A DNA stretch of 64,000 nucleotides. Origin: a bacterium. Its GTDB lineage: Bacteria; Bacillota; Bacilli; Lactobacillales; Streptococcaceae. Under the pieces are notes generated by a model. It worked only from the letters and a program-made list of their open reading frames with translations, did no database searches and was not told where the DNA came from. This document shows positions 39,543 to 49,341 of this stretch, one piece after another; position 1 is the stretch's first letter, and each line of letters opens with the position of its first letter. The position numbers and the translations under genes were made by a program. The stretch spans positions 1 through 64,000 of the forward strand of contig CAJNBV010000007.1 in NCBI GenBank assembly GCA_905221095.1, in the 5' to 3' direction.

Positions 39543-39745
39543 TACATCGCATCCTCTCTATCTTCCAAGTTTCTCACTTCGTAATATTCCATAGCTAAAC
39601 ATGGGCATAGCTATTCACAGAATATTATAACACAAAAAATCTGATTGTGCTCAGTTTTTTCCTAAATTTACTAGCCAATTTTTCACTTTTCCTTCACAAG
39701 AAATTTTCTGTTCTATGTAGCCAACAACAATCTGTCTATTGCCAA

Positions 39746-39773
39746 AAAAGAAAGCTCATTTCTAAGCTTTCTT
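39746..39773 (-). terminator. Terminator overlapping the end of the YwaF-like gene
   Basis: AAAGAAAGCT pairs with AGCTTTCTTT around a short loop. The stem includes the last codons of the gene that stops at 39762. Confidence 0.6.
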
Positions 39774-40466
39774 TGCAATCATTTTTTCTGCTTCTTGTTC
39801 TAAAAATAGTTCCAAGATTTTCTTTGTCAAAGTAATGGCTGCTGACAAGGCCAGAGAAACGATTAAATAATTAGCTACTAATCCGTGATCTCCAACCACT
39901 GGCGGTTTTGTCAAGAATCCGTAATCTCCACCTGTTACCAAATTGACCACAAAAATCAAGGCATTTAATGCAAAAGTCATGAGAAAAATTCTTTTCACAT
40001 CAAGCATTTTTGCGTCGTACTGTTTCAAGAGATAAACCAGTGAATTTCCCAAGAGTGCTAAGTGTCCAAAGATAAAGGATAAAATCGCAATATGCGGGAA
40101 TGGATAAGGATCTGGCACTGGATAAACAAAGGCTGCTAATGTCCCAAATGTTCCTAGTAATGCAAAATACTGCCGATATTTGGATTGACCAGGAAGCAAA
40201 AGCACCACAAACATAGCCATACGGCAATGGTAAAAGGGTAAGCTTTCTGACAATGGCATATGATTAACCCCGTACCATCCATAAAGAAGGATTAACTGAA
40301 CTGCCTGCAAGATTTGGAAAAATCGTTGGTAAACCTTCTTTTCACGATATCGATAGGCTGTATAAAAGGTCAAGGCCAAGAGTGTAAATATACTAACATA
40401 CCAAAAAAGATCAAACTTAGGTGGTTCTGTTGCTTGGGTCGTAAAGAAAATATCCCATAAATTCAT
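39762..40466 (-). CDS. YwaF/TIGR02206-family integral membrane protein
   Basis: 234 residues with seven hydrophobic helices. LSESLPFYHCRMA and a Pro-rich extracellular stretch YPVPDPYPFPH match the conserved face of the YwaF family. Single gene between ftsA and the NUDIX gene. Function not established. Confidence 0.82.
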   Translation of the reverse strand: MNLWDIFFTTQATEPPKFDLFWYVSIFTLLALTFYTAYRYREKKVYQRFFQILQAVQLILLYGWYGVNHMPLSESLPFYHCRMAMFVVLLLPGQSKYRQYFALLGTFGTLAAFVYPVPDPYPFPHIAILSFIFGHLALLGNSLVYLLKQYDAKMLDVKRIFLMTFALNALIFVVNLVTGGDYGFLTKPPVVGDHGLVANYLIVSLALSAAITLTKKILELFLEQEAEKMIAKKA

Positions 40467-40556
40467 CTAGTCTTCCTCATGATTCAAAATTTTCCTGCAT
40501 TTTATTATACCATGCTATTTGTCAAAAATGAATTTAGAAATACGATAATCATCTTC

Positions 40557-41168
40557 TTAGTCAAGATATTGCTCCCTCTGACCTTGATAAACCTGCCAAA
40601 GAATCTCTATTTGCTCCTTGGTAATGCGTTTTTCAGACAAGTTCGGCAGCTGGTCAATGTCAAAAAATTGAAGGTCAGCGATTTCTTGATTTTCTTGAAA
40701 TTGTCCATCGAGAAACTTACATTCAAAAACAAACTTTGCATATTGTTTGCTCTGTAGTTGGAAACGATTGGTATCAAAAACAGCTAGTAGTCTTTCAACT
40801 TTGGCTTTAAAGCCGGTTTCTTCTTCAATTTCCTTGAGAATATTTTCGGTTGGAGAATAGCCGACTTCACCAAAACCACCTGGTAAAGCCCAATCATCCT
40901 CTCCTTGTCCCCTAACCAGACAAATTTTTTCGTCCTCAACAATCCAAGCACGGACGTCCATTAACGGAGTCGCATAAGCAGAAGTTGGCTTCAAGACTTC
41001 TGCCAATTCTTCGGCATCAAGGTCTGATGCTTGATTCAACATTTCAGATAAAAGACCTCGCAAGTCTTCATAGCGCTCACGGTCAAACGGATCCTTTGTA
41101 AAGGTTAATCCAGTATCTGTAATGGCAATCATTCTTTGCAAATACTTGACAAAATCACTTGTCTTCAT
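40557..41168 (-). CDS. NUDIX hydrolase
   Basis: 203 residues. The N-terminal 60 residues (DFVKYLQRMIAITDTGL...DRERYEDLRGLLSEM) form the NUDIX_N domain. The NUDIX box has GGFGEVGYSPTENILKE followed by IEEETGF, with Lys replacing the usual Arg. This domain pair is found in nucleoside-diphosphate-sugar hydrolases. It overlaps the murF stop by 14 bp, so it is co-translated with murF. Confidence 0.88.
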   Translation of the reverse strand: MKTSDFVKYLQRMIAITDTGLTFTKDPFDRERYEDLRGLLSEMLNQASDLDAEELAEVLKPTSAYATPLMDVRAWIVEDEKICLVRGQGEDDWALPGGFGEVGYSPTENILKEIEEETGFKAKVERLLAVFDTNRFQLQSKQYAKFVFECKFLDGQFQENQEIADLQFFDIDQLPNLSEKRITKEQIEILWQVYQGQREQYLD

Positions 41169-42528
41169 GTTCTAAACTTTCTACCAACTTGGCTAGGTTC
41201 ATAGAGTTAGAGCCTTTGAGCAAGATTTGATCATGAGCCCCAAGGCTTTCCTTGACCTGCTTAACTAGGTCTTCAAATTGGTCCTGGTCTTCTGTTTTCT
41301 TGAAGTAATAAACGTGTCCGATTGGGAACATTTGACTAGCCAGTTGGGCCAATTCTGCGATATCTTCTCCATAAAAAATAACGGTATCCAGTACATCTGG
41401 CGAGAGGCTCAAAATCATCTGATTATGGAGTTGAACAGACTGGTCACCAAGTTCCTTCATGTCTGCTAGAACAGCAATTTTCTTGCCTCCTTCGTTGGCT
41501 GGAATGGCCGAAAAAGTCTCTAAAATCAGCTTCATAGCAGTTGGATTGGCATTGTATACGTCAGACAAAATATCTGCTCCATTGGCTGCTTTCTTCCACT
41601 CAGTACGGTTACGCGTCAATTCAAGATTTTGGAAGGCCTGACGAATTTGCTCTTCTGAAACTCCTTCTTGTAGGGCAACATAGGACGCAATCATAGCATT
41701 AGTAGCATTGTACTTACCAGTCACTGGCAAATCAAGGGCTTGTTCCAAGAAATTAGCCTTAAAGGTCAGACTATCCTTACGCTCTATCAAGTCTGTAATT
41801 TCCAGCTCTGCTTCTACCCCAAAACGGACCACCTTTTTATCTGTTGGCAAGTAGTCCTCTACAATCGGGTCGGCTGGTGCCAAAAGCAAAGAACCCGATG
41901 CCATACCATCTGCAATTTGCAATTTCCCTTTGGCAATTTCCGAACGGTCTTTGAAAAATGCTAAATGAGCCTCTCCAACCAAGGTCACGATGGCTGTTTT
42001 TGGATGAGCCAATTCTGACAAGAGATGAATATCTCCCAAGTGATCCTGCCCCATCTCCAAAACCAACTTTTCTGTCCCTTCAGGCATATGGAGAACCGTG
42101 TAGGGAAGCCCAATCTCGTTATTGTAATTGCCTTGAGTTTTGTAGGTCTTGTAGGTTGTTGATAGCAAGTGCGCCAACATATCCTTGGTCGTCGTCTTAC
42201 CATTCGAACCTGTAACAGCAAAGACATCAACAGCCGTTTTCTCAAGATAGTAGGCAGCTAGTTGTTGAAAGGCAGTCAACACATCGTCTACTAGAATGTA
42301 AGGATGATTTGCGACCTCTTTCTCAGACAAGGTTACTGCTGCACCATTTTCAAAAGCTGTTTCGATAAAGTCGTGACCGTCACGCGCACCTTTAAGTGGC
42401 ACAAATAAATCTCCAGTCCCAATCAAACGACTATCAAACTCAGCCTTTTCTAACTGAGCATCCGCAAAAAGACTAACATCATTTTTAGCTCCAACAGCTT
42501 GGGCAACTTCATGGATCGTTAATTTCAT
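41155..42528 (-). CDS. murF: UDP-MurNAc-tripeptide D-Ala-D-Ala ligase
   Basis: 457 residues with the three Mur-ligase domains. The N-terminal UDP-binding part contains FDSRLIGTGDLFVPLKG, the ATP loop is VTGSNGKTTTKDM, and the C-terminal part has DVYNANPTAMK and LADMKELG. It adds D-Ala-D-Ala to the peptidoglycan precursor in the cytoplasm, the step after Ddl. Ddl is encoded just upstream, so the two successive steps are neighbours. Confidence 0.96.
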   Translation of the reverse strand: MKLTIHEVAQAVGAKNDVSLFADAQLEKAEFDSRLIGTGDLFVPLKGARDGHDFIETAFENGAAVTLSEKEVANHPYILVDDVLTAFQQLAAYYLEKTAVDVFAVTGSNGKTTTKDMLAHLLSTTYKTYKTQGNYNNEIGLPYTVLHMPEGTEKLVLEMGQDHLGDIHLLSELAHPKTAIVTLVGEAHLAFFKDRSEIAKGKLQIADGMASGSLLLAPADPIVEDYLPTDKKVVRFGVEAELEITDLIERKDSLTFKANFLEQALDLPVTGKYNATNAMIASYVALQEGVSEEQIRQAFQNLELTRNRTEWKKAANGADILSDVYNANPTAMKLILETFSAIPANEGGKKIAVLADMKELGDQSVQLHNQMILSLSPDVLDTVIFYGEDIAELAQLASQMFPIGHVYYFKKTEDQDQFEDLVKQVKESLGAHDQILLKGSNSMNLAKLVESLEHEDK

Positions 42529-42612
42529 TTCTACTCCTTTAAAAAGGGTTGAAGTCCTAGAACTCTGATCACCTTGCAGTGACGGTTCTGGCTTCTACCC
42601 TCTCTTTCATTT

Positions 42613-43656
42613 TTATAGCAAATGCGCTTCGCGCTTGTCAAAACTTTGCTTAGCAAGGTCAACCAAATGCTCGATTAGGTCAGGGTAGCTGATTCCCATA
42701 TTGTCCCAAAGTAGTGGATACATAGACCACTGGGTAAAACCTGGCATGGTATTGAGCTCATTTAGGAAAATCTCGCCCTTATCTGTATAGAAGAAATCGC
42801 AACGAGAGAGACCGAGGCCACCAATCGCACGGAAGGCTGTTTCTGCATTTTGACGCATGACAGCTACCACATCATCACTAATTTTAGCTGGGATATCCAT
42901 AGTAATCTTGTTATCAATATACTTGGCATCGTAGTCATAAAAGGCAACATCTTTGACAACTTCCCCTGGTAGCGTGCTTTTGACATCGTAGTTCCCCAAG
43001 AGGCCAACCTCGATTTCACGGGCATTCACTCCTTGCTCAACCAAGACACGGCTGTCATATTGGAAGGCAAGTTTCAAAGCTTGACGGAGTGCTTCTTGAT
43101 TTTCAGACTTAGAAATACCGACACTTGAACCCATGTTTGATGGTTTGGTGAAGACTGGATAAGTCAATTTTTCTTCCACTTCAACAATTTTAGCAGTCAC
43201 ATCATCACCTTCAACGATAGCCACGTAAGGAACTTGGGCAATACCGGCAGATTCTAGAACACGCTTGGTCGTGATTTTATCCATGGCAAGACTGGATGAC
43301 AAGATGTTGCAACCAACGTAAGGCATTTTCAAAACTTCCAAGAATCCTTGAACAGAGCCATCTTCTCCCATCGGACCATGAAGGACTGGAAAGACCACTG
43401 CACCTTCTTCGTAGATAGCACTTGGTGCAACCCGCTTATCCCAATCAATAGTTTCATTGGTCATGAGACGGTCTTCTTGCCCCGGAGTCTGACTAAATTC
43501 TTGCGTTTTGATAAAGTCACCTGACTGGCTGATGAAGAAAGTCTTGACTGTGAAACGGTCATAATTGACCGCACGCATGACACTTTCAGCTGAAAGGACA
43601 GAGACTTCGCGTTCCGCACTCCGTCCACCATATAAAAGAATAATCGTTTGTTTCAT
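42613..43656 (-). CDS. ddl: D-alanine--D-alanine ligase
   Basis: 347 residues from the ATG at 43656. A longer frame to 43737 lacks family similarity. ATP-grasp motifs are [28 protein letters not shown] and [21 protein letters not shown]. The Tyr/Phe position that sets acceptor choice lies in [13 protein letters not shown], and the D-Ala-type YDYDAKYxDN segment argues against D-lactate specificity. It supplies D-Ala-D-Ala to MurF. Confidence 0.96.
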   Translation of the reverse strand: MKQTIILLYGGRSAEREVSVLSAESVMRAVNYDRFTVKTFFISQSGDFIKTQEFSQTPGQEDRLMTNETIDWDKRVAPSAIYEEGAVVFPVLHGPMGEDGSVQGFLEVLKMPYVGCNILSSSLAMDKITTKRVLESAGIAQVPYVAIVEGDDVTAKIVEVEEKLTYPVFTKPSNMGSSVGISKSENQEALRQALKLAFQYDSRVLVEQGVNAREIEVGLLGNYDVKSTLPGEVVKDVAFYDYDAKYIDNKITMDIPAKISDDVVAVMRQNAETAFRAIGGLGLSRCDFFYTDKGEIFLNELNTMPGFTQWSMYPLLWDNMGISYPDLIEHLVDLAKQSFDKREAHLL

Positions 43657-43756
43657 ATTATTTGTCCTAATTCTACTAGAATACTCGCTCTTTAGTATAT
43701 CATATTTGATTGTTTTTTTAAAACTTGAACCTGACACTACTCATCATACTATACAA

Positions 43757-43789
43757 AAAGAGGCCGATATGAACGATTTTCAGCCTCCT
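43757..43789 (-). terminator. Terminator after recR
   Basis: On the minus strand, GAGGC pairs with GCCTC with partial inner pairing, followed by TTTTT. It lies between recR and ddl. Confidence 0.6.
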
Positions 43790-43831
43790 TGATTTTTTAT
43801 AAATGAATTGAGTGCGTTAATTTGTCTAAAC

Positions 43832-44428
43832 TTACAACTCTGTCCGATTTTCAATGGCTCGTAAGAGTGTGACTTCGTCCGCATACTCGATATCTGCTCC
43901 CACAGCGAGGCCTCGTGCCAGACGAGTAACTTTGATTCCAGCTGGCTTGAGCAAACGAGAAAGATACATCGATGTCGCTTCCCCATCTGCTGTGGCATTA
44001 GTCGCCACAATTACTTCTGAAACCTCACTATCCATAAGACGAGTCATGAGGCTCTTGAGATTGATATCATCTGGACTGATACCATTCATGGGAGAAATGA
44101 GTCCATGCAAGACATGATAGAGTCCATGGTATTCTTGGATATTCTCCATAGCCGCCACATCACGACTATCCTCTAGCACCAAAATCGTTGTCTGGTCACG
44201 AGTTGGATCGGTACAGATAGAGCAAGGATCATCATCAGTCAATCGACCACAAATTGAACAGTAGGTCAATTCTCTCTTAGCAGAAAGGAGATTTTTCGCA
44301 AATTCATTGACATCATCATCAGACATCCCAATCGTATAAAAGGCCAAACGCGTAGCCGTCTTAATCCCGATACCTGGTAACTTAGAATAACTGTCAATCA
44401 GCTTGGCAATGGGTGTTGGATAAAGCAT
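43832..44428 (-). CDS. recR: Recombination mediator RecR
   Basis: 198 residues: N-terminal helix-hairpin-helix ([14 protein letters not shown]), a four-Cys zinc finger ([16 protein letters not shown]), and a Toprim domain with LEDSRDV. With RecF/RecO it loads RecA onto gapped DNA. Located 10 bp downstream of pbp2B, with which it is co-transcribed. Confidence 0.96.
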   Translation of the reverse strand: MLYPTPIAKLIDSYSKLPGIGIKTATRLAFYTIGMSDDDVNEFAKNLLSAKRELTYCSICGRLTDDDPCSICTDPTRDQTTILVLEDSRDVAAMENIQEYHGLYHVLHGLISPMNGISPDDINLKSLMTRLMDSEVSEVIVATNATADGEATSMYLSRLLKPAGIKVTRLARGLAVGADIEYADEVTLLRAIENRTEL

Positions 44429-44438
44429 AATTTCCTTT

Positions 44439-46481
44439 CTAGTTCATTGGATGGTATTTTTGATACAGATTGATAATGTCACGCGCAATGGAAGGTCCTA
44501 CACCATTTGTTAGATTGGTATTATGAGGAAAGACCACTGCAACAGCGATTTGGGGATTATCAGATGGGGCATAGGCAACCGCATTGGTATTGGTTGCTTG
44601 CTGACCATCTGCCACATAGCTTTCGGCTGTACCCGTTTTTCCGCTAATGGATACCAAGGCACCATTTGAAAAGGCACGGCCAGTTGTCAATCCACTAGTC
44701 CCATGAGCAACCTGATAAAAACCTTGGTGCAAGATGCTCATATCAGAGTCGGATATATTGACCTTATTCATCTCTGTCGGTTGCAGTTGCTGAATCAAGT
44801 CACCTAATCCTCCCTTATCATTATTGCCATAAATACCTTCAACAATACGAGGAGCCACACGAACACCATCATTTGCAATCGTTGCCACATACTGAGCCAA
44901 CTGCATCGGCGTATAGTTATCAAACTGCCCAAAGGCATTGGTGATGTAATTGGCAAAATCATAGTCTTTAGGAATAAATCCAGTAGATTCATCTGGTAGG
45001 TCAATCCCGGTCGCAGACCCCAAGCCATATTCGCCAAAGGTTGAACGCAGTTTCCCCATAGCAGACTCTAGATTGCTGGTGCCGACAAACATATTAGGTT
45101 GATAGGTCTGCCCCATAAGACCTAAGGCTGTTTGGACCATATAACTATTGGATGAATACTCTAGAGCCTGAACTGCCGTAATCGGCATTGGCACAGAAAA
45201 GGCAGTATACCAAGAATTAATTGGGGCTGAACCTTGAAAGACAATGGACTGGTCTGTCAAGGTCTGGTTTCCTGACAAGACTCCATTTTCCCAACCAGAG
45301 CTGATGGTCGCTGCTTTGACAACCGAACCTGGGACAAAGACATTGGTTACCGTTCCCAAGGAATCAGGCGTCAACTCTCCCGTTGTCAGGTCATGTTTGA
45401 TCCCTGACATGGATAACACAGCACCTGTTTTTGGGTTCAGGGCAACTGCATACACACCTTCAGAATACTTGGCCCCACCATTTCCCAACTCTGAATTAAA
45501 ATAACTTTTCAGCAGAGCATCCACGCTATCTTGGAAGGCCAAATCAATGGTCAGTTTAATATTATTCCCTTTGGTACCATCTTCGATATTTTCGACACTT
45601 TCCATATTACCGTACTTATCTAGATGAATTTCCTTCACTGAGCGTTTACCTTGCAAGGTTTCCTCGTATTGCTTTTCTAGATAAGAGGTCCCCACACGAT
45701 CATTTAGAGAATAACCTTTTTTAAGATAAGCATCTGCTTCTTCCGCTGGGAGACCAGCTTTTTCACTGGATACACTACCTACTATAGAAGAAAGGGAAGT
45801 TTCTAGAACTTTTCGATCCCATGAAGTTGAGATGCTGACGCCGGGTAATTGTTTCGAAGCAGAGGCAATCAGAGCAATCTGGGTATCTGTCAAGGCATCT
45901 GTCACAATGGTTCCTGTCGCGAAGTTTCCAACGGCATTTAACTGACTAAAAAGATAGATTTCTTTCTTTTCATCCTCTGTATAGTTTAGTTGACTCGCTT
46001 GAACGCTATCGACCGCATTGTTATACAGTTCTGATTCGGATAGGCGATTGCCATCTGAATCCAAGCGTTTCTCACTTGGGAGAGCCTCTACTGTTTTTTT
46101 ATAGATTTCAGGATCAGCCAAATAGTAATCTGCCAGCTGGCGTTCTGTCAAATTTGGCGAAGTGATGCTCACATATCCCAGTAACTGACTAGCGATTTCT
46201 TTCAGATCTTTAGCCGTCATTTTATTACTACGCGTAAAGGAAACAACCTGCTTTAAAGTATTTTCTACCAAAGGTTTTCCACTAGCATCATAGATTTCCC
46301 CACGGGCAGAACTGGTTGTGACCTTGGTCTGACTAGCTGAGGCTAGCTTTTTTTCGTAAAAATCCTTGTTCAAAACCTGCATATACAACAAACGACCAAT
46401 AATGGTCATAAAAAGTAAAATGACGATTGAAAACAATAAATTAAGCCGAATCGGAATCGAATGGCTGTTAAATTTTCTCAT
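44439..46481 (-). CDS. pbp2B: Penicillin-binding protein 2B (class B transpeptidase)
   Basis: 680 residues from the ATG at 46481, the exact pneumococcal length. A cytoplasmic start, one transmembrane helix (about 18-38), a dimerisation/pedestal domain, then the transpeptidase. Active-site motifs fall at the known pneumococcal positions: S386-V-V-K, S443-S-N and K615-T-G. It makes peripheral peptidoglycan crosslinks and is a beta-lactam target. Residue 446 is Ser and 476 is Gly; to my knowledge penicillin-sensitive reference alleles have Thr and Glu there. Ala619 is unchanged. Confidence 0.95.
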   Translation of the reverse strand: MRKFNSHSIPIRLNLLFSIVILLFMTIIGRLLYMQVLNKDFYEKKLASASQTKVTTSSARGEIYDASGKPLVENTLKQVVSFTRSNKMTAKDLKEIASQLLGYVSITSPNLTERQLADYYLADPEIYKKTVEALPSEKRLDSDGNRLSESELYNNAVDSVQASQLNYTEDEKKEIYLFSQLNAVGNFATGTIVTDALTDTQIALIASASKQLPGVSISTSWDRKVLETSLSSIVGSVSSEKAGLPAEEADAYLKKGYSLNDRVGTSYLEKQYEETLQGKRSVKEIHLDKYGNMESVENIEDGTKGNNIKLTIDLAFQDSVDALLKSYFNSELGNGGAKYSEGVYAVALNPKTGAVLSMSGIKHDLTTGELTPDSLGTVTNVFVPGSVVKAATISSGWENGVLSGNQTLTDQSIVFQGSAPINSWYTAFSVPMPITAVQALEYSSNSYMVQTALGLMGQTYQPNMFVGTSNLESAMGKLRSTFGEYGLGSATGIDLPDESTGFIPKDYDFANYITNAFGQFDNYTPMQLAQYVATIANDGVRVAPRIVEGIYGNNDKGGLGDLIQQLQPTEMNKVNISDSDMSILHQGFYQVAHGTSGLTTGRAFSNGALVSISGKTGTAESYVADGQQATNTNAVAYAPSDNPQIAVAVVFPHNTNLTNGVGPSIARDIINLYQKYHPMN

Positions 46482-46502
46482 ACAAATCAGTCTCATTTCT
46501 AA

Positions 46503-46615
46503 TACTCAATGAAAATCAAAGAGCAAACTAGGAAGCTAGCCGCAGGTTGCTCAAAGTACAGCTTTGAGGTTGCCGATAAAGCTGACGCAGTTTGAATTGG
46601 ATTTTCGAAGAGTAT
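46503..46615 (-). repeat. BOX element, longer junction variant
   Basis: About 113 bp and closely similar to the copy at 26743, including the GCTCAAAG...CTTTGAG hairpin. It lies 22 bp upstream of the pbp2B start, so it may sit in the pbp2B leader. Confidence 0.85.
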
Positions 46616-46802
46616 AATTAAAATCTTACTCTTAATTGTACCACAATTTGAGCAGAAAATTATGGAAAAGAAAGAAGCTTTTTTCGTTTTTACGGTAAGA
46701 TACGTTTTTATTTATTCATCCCTATATTATATGTTATAATGAATGTAAAAGTTCAATAATCTAGTCTTTTTCCAATACGACTCATTTAAAGGAGCCTTCC
46801 CT

Positions 46803-47654
46803 ATGGACAAACCAGATATCGCAACTGTCATTGATTCACATTTTGAAGAAATGACAGACCTTGAGCAAGAAATCGCTCGCTATTTTTTGCAAGCTGAAAC
46901 GATTACAGATGATTTATCTTCTCAACAAGTCACCCAAAAATTACATATCTCCCAAGCTGCTTTGACCCGCTTTGCTAAAAAGTGTGGCTTTACTGGCTAC
47001 CGAGAATTCATTTTCCAATACCAACATCAGGCAGAAAATCAAGCCAACCAAGTCTCCAAGCACAGTCCACTGACCAAACGAGTCCTCAGAAGTTATAGCA
47101 ATATGAGGGAACAAACACAGGACTTGATTGACGAAGAACAACTAGAGCGAATTGCCCAGCTAATCGAAGATGCTGAGCGTGTCTACTTCTTCGGAACAGG
47201 GAGTTCTGGCCTTGTTGCTCGTGAAATGAAATTGCGCTTCATGCGTCTGGGTGTGGTCTGCGAAGCTTTGACCGATCGAGACGGCTTTGCCTGGACAACC
47301 AGTATTATGGACGAAAATTGTCTCGTACTTGGTTTCTCACTCTCTGGCACAACTCCCTCTATTTTAGATAGTCTATTAGACGCTAAGGAGATGGGGGCAA
47401 AGACTGTACTCTTTTCAAGTGTTCCCAATAAAGATAGCCAGACCTATACAGAGACTGTTCTTGTTGCTAGCCACAGCCAATCTTCCTACATTCAACGAAT
47501 ATCCGCTCAACTCCCTATGCTCTTCTTTATAGATTTGATTTATGCCTACTTTTTAGAAATCAATCGTGAGAGCAAGGAAAAAATCTTTAATAGCTATTGG
47601 GAAAATAAGAAACTCAACGGCTATCGTAGACAAAAACGTATCAGAAAATCCTAG
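46803..47654 (+). CDS. nanR: RpiR-family regulator, probable sialic-acid regulator NanR
   Basis: 283 residues. N-terminal HTH_6 domain (about 1-77, with QVTQKLHISQAALTRFAKKCGFTGYREF) and a C-terminal SIS sugar-phosphate domain (about 125-250, with VYFFGTGSSGLVAREM and GFSLSGTTPSILD). The adjacent nanK gene points to ManNAc-6-P or a related sugar phosphate as effector. Three local promoters share a TGAAAGTAGTTTCA palindrome at a fixed upstream distance, which fits activation by this protein. AAAGGAG precedes the ATG. The last codons lie in a sequence duplicated at 48413. Confidence 0.85.
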   Translation: MDKPDIATVIDSHFEEMTDLEQEIARYFLQAETITDDLSSQQVTQKLHISQAALTRFAKKCGFTGYREFIFQYQHQAENQANQVSKHSPLTKRVLRSYSNMREQTQDLIDEEQLERIAQLIEDAERVYFFGTGSSGLVAREMKLRFMRLGVVCEALTDRDGFAWTTSIMDENCLVLGFSLSGTTPSILDSLLDAKEMGAKTVLFSSVPNKDSQTYTETVLVASHSQSSYIQRISAQLPMLFFIDLIYAYFLEINRESKEKIFNSYWENKKLNGYRRQKRIRKS

Positions 47655-47677
47655 TTTGGCTGAACCAAACTAGGATT
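47643..47677. repeat. Direct repeat copy A (rpiR tail plus terminator)
   Basis: 35 bp that contain the last codons and stop of the RpiR gene and a hairpin, CCTAGTTTGG / CCAAACTAGG. A copy with two mismatches lies 770 bp away at 48413-48447, so the two bracket the toxin-antitoxin pair. Confidence 0.85.
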
Positions 47678-47715
47678 TTTATTCATCACCAAACATACCT
47701 CTTCTAGATTATGAA

Positions 47716-48066
47716 TTAGTCGTATCTTGACTTAGTCTTAAATAATTTCATGTAATCACTTTTTGAAGGGAGTAAATAAGCAAGCCTTACGGTATCCTCA
47801 ACAATTGTATATAATACGATGTAATCCTTACTCAAGGTCAATCCTCGCGTTTGGTAGTGAGGATCTAATTTCTTACCAAATTTTTCATCGGCATCAAATC
47901 CAGCTTGGGGGAAAATTTCTAGCCGATTAATATCTTTTCTAATATTGGCTACTTTTCGTCTCGCAGCCTCTACTGAACCAATTTCCTCCGCTATATACTG
48001 ATATATTTTATCCAGACTATCAATCACTCTAGGAGAATACAAAATCCTATATCTTTTATAATTCAT
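47716..48066 (-). CDS. RelE/ParE-family toxin
   Basis: 116 residues. Opens with YRILYSPRVIDSLDKIYQYI and holds IFPQAGFDADEKFG, LSKDYIVLYTI and VRLAYLLPSKSDYMKLF, a ParE/RelE-type fold with the conserved C-terminal strands. Its start overlaps the antitoxin end by 11 bp. It probably inhibits growth by mRNA cleavage (RelE) or gyrase poisoning (ParE); sequence alone does not decide. The pair lies between direct repeats and splits what would otherwise be adjacent nan genes. Confidence 0.82.
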   Translation of the reverse strand: MNYKRYRILYSPRVIDSLDKIYQYIAEEIGSVEAARRKVANIRKDINRLEIFPQAGFDADEKFGKKLDPHYQTRGLTLSKDYIVLYTIVEDTVRLAYLLPSKSDYMKLFKTKSRYD

Positions 48067-48343
48067 AGCGTGTCACGACATCCTCATCTGTCAAGTAATT
48101 TCCAGCCTCGATCTTGGCATAACTTTCTTGAACTTCTGCTTGTAATTGTCTAAACAAATACTCCTTCTCTAATTCCTCTTCACTCAGTAAATCTACTTCA
48201 TTTGTTACGGCAACATTCTTTAAAAATAATCTGAGTGCCGATGAAAGAGAGAGATTTTTTTCTTTTAACACTTCCATTGCATCATTTACTAATTCTCTAT
48301 TAGCTTGGAAGGTCACAACTTTACTTGAATTTGCTATAGCCAT
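48056..48343 (-). CDS. RelB/DinJ-family antitoxin
   Basis: 95 residues. The N-terminal ribbon-helix-helix (VTFQANRELVNDAMEVLKEKNLSLSSALRLFL) binds DNA and the acidic C-terminal half binds the toxin. ATG at 48343. A 9-bp inverted repeat in the promoter is the likely autoregulatory operator. It overlaps the toxin gene by 11 bp, a usual arrangement. Confidence 0.85.
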   Translation of the reverse strand: MAIANSSKVVTFQANRELVNDAMEVLKEKNLSLSSALRLFLKNVAVTNEVDLLSEEELEKEYLFRQLQAEVQESYAKIEAGNYLTDEDVVTRYEL

Positions 48344-48365
48344 TTTATATAATTCCTTTATATAT

Positions 48366-48402
48366 TTTCTTTATTATCTCACAATTATAAAGAAAGTCAA
48401 GG
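48366..48402 (-). promoter_or_regulatory. Toxin-antitoxin promoter and operator
   Basis: TTTCTTTAT (48366-48374) and ATAAAGAAA (48387-48395) form a perfect inverted repeat with 12 bp between. On the minus strand TTGACT, a 16-17 bp spacer and GATAAT overlap it, so the RHH antitoxin would block its own promoter. Confidence 0.7.
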
Positions 48403-48412
48403 GAACTTTATT

Positions 48413-48447
48413 AGAAAATCCTAGTTTGGCTAAGCCAAACTAGGATT
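48413..48447. repeat. Direct repeat copy B (nanK end plus terminator)
   Basis: 33 of 35 bases match copy A at 47643. It includes the nanK stop codon (48440-48442) and the same CCTAGTTTGG hairpin. The first 12 bases duplicate the end of the RpiR gene although they are not coding here. Confidence 0.85.
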
Positions 48448-49324
48448 GTTTTGTCTTGAAATGATAGTAGGCACCTAACATACCTGCTGTGTTTTGGTGA
48501 TGGGCAAATTCTAATCGTGTTTTTTCTGCTAGGCTTGGCACTAAGGCATCTTTTAAAGCTGTGCGAATCTTCGGTTTGAGGATCGCCTCTTGTCCCATGA
48601 TACCGCCACCGAGAATGACTACTTCTGGATTGGCAACGTAGCAAATATTTGCCAGACCTTTTCCAAGGTAGTCTACCATGCGGTCAATACCAGCCATACA
48701 GATCTTGTTTCCTTCAGTAGCTTCCTTGAAAATGCGTCGGCCATTCCACTGTTCAACTGGATCGCCATGGCCTGCTGCTACATACTCCACCAAGGCTGTC
48801 GTAGAGGCGAGGTCTTGGAAAGCACCATCCTGCATGTGCATATAACCGACTTCACAAGCTGAATTGCTAAATCCATGGAAGACTTTCCCATCCATAATCA
48901 AGCAACCACCAATACCTGTTCCAATAGTCAAGCAAAGTGTCACACTCGCTCCCTTGCCTGAACCAGATACCGCTTCAGCCAAACCTGCACAGTTGACATC
49001 ATTTTCAATCTCGCAAGGAATATTAAAGCTAGTCTCGATTTCCTTCTTAAACTGAGTTCCTGCATAGTTGGGAATCTGAGGCCCAGCATAGAAAATCTCA
49101 CCCTTAGCTGGATCCACCATCCCCGCAGAAGAAATAGCAACACCTGCTACTGGGCCTTGTTCTAAATAGCTGGCTACGATATCTTTGGTCTTTTGTAAGA
49201 TATGAGGTCCACCTTTATGCGCCTCAGTTGGCATTTCATGCGATTCAACAAGTTGGCCTTCTTGGTCGATCAAACCATATTTGATATTTGTTCCACCGAT
49301 ATCAATTGCAACGTAGTGTGTCAT
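48440..49324 (-). CDS. nanK: ROK-family N-acetylmannosamine kinase
   Basis: 294 residues. The ATP phosphate motif is AIDIGGTNIKYGL, the substrate segment ENDVNCAGLAEA, and the second phosphate motif LTIGTGIGGCLI. The zinc motif CxCGxxGCxE of many ROK proteins is absent; the corresponding region reads EVGYMHM. It phosphorylates ManNAc to ManNAc-6-P, the substrate of NanE. It is 17 bp after the aldolase gene. Confidence 0.88.
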   Translation of the reverse strand: MTHYVAIDIGGTNIKYGLIDQEGQLVESHEMPTEAHKGGPHILQKTKDIVASYLEQGPVAGVAISSAGMVDPAKGEIFYAGPQIPNYAGTQFKKEIETSFNIPCEIENDVNCAGLAEAVSGSGKGASVTLCLTIGTGIGGCLIMDGKVFHGFSNSACEVGYMHMQDGAFQDLASTTALVEYVAAGHGDPVEQWNGRRIFKEATEGNKICMAGIDRMVDYLGKGLANICYVANPEVVILGGGIMGQEAILKPKIRTALKDALVPSLAEKTRLEFAHHQNTAGMLGAYYHFKTKQS

Positions 49325-49341
49325 AAATACCTCCTTATGGA

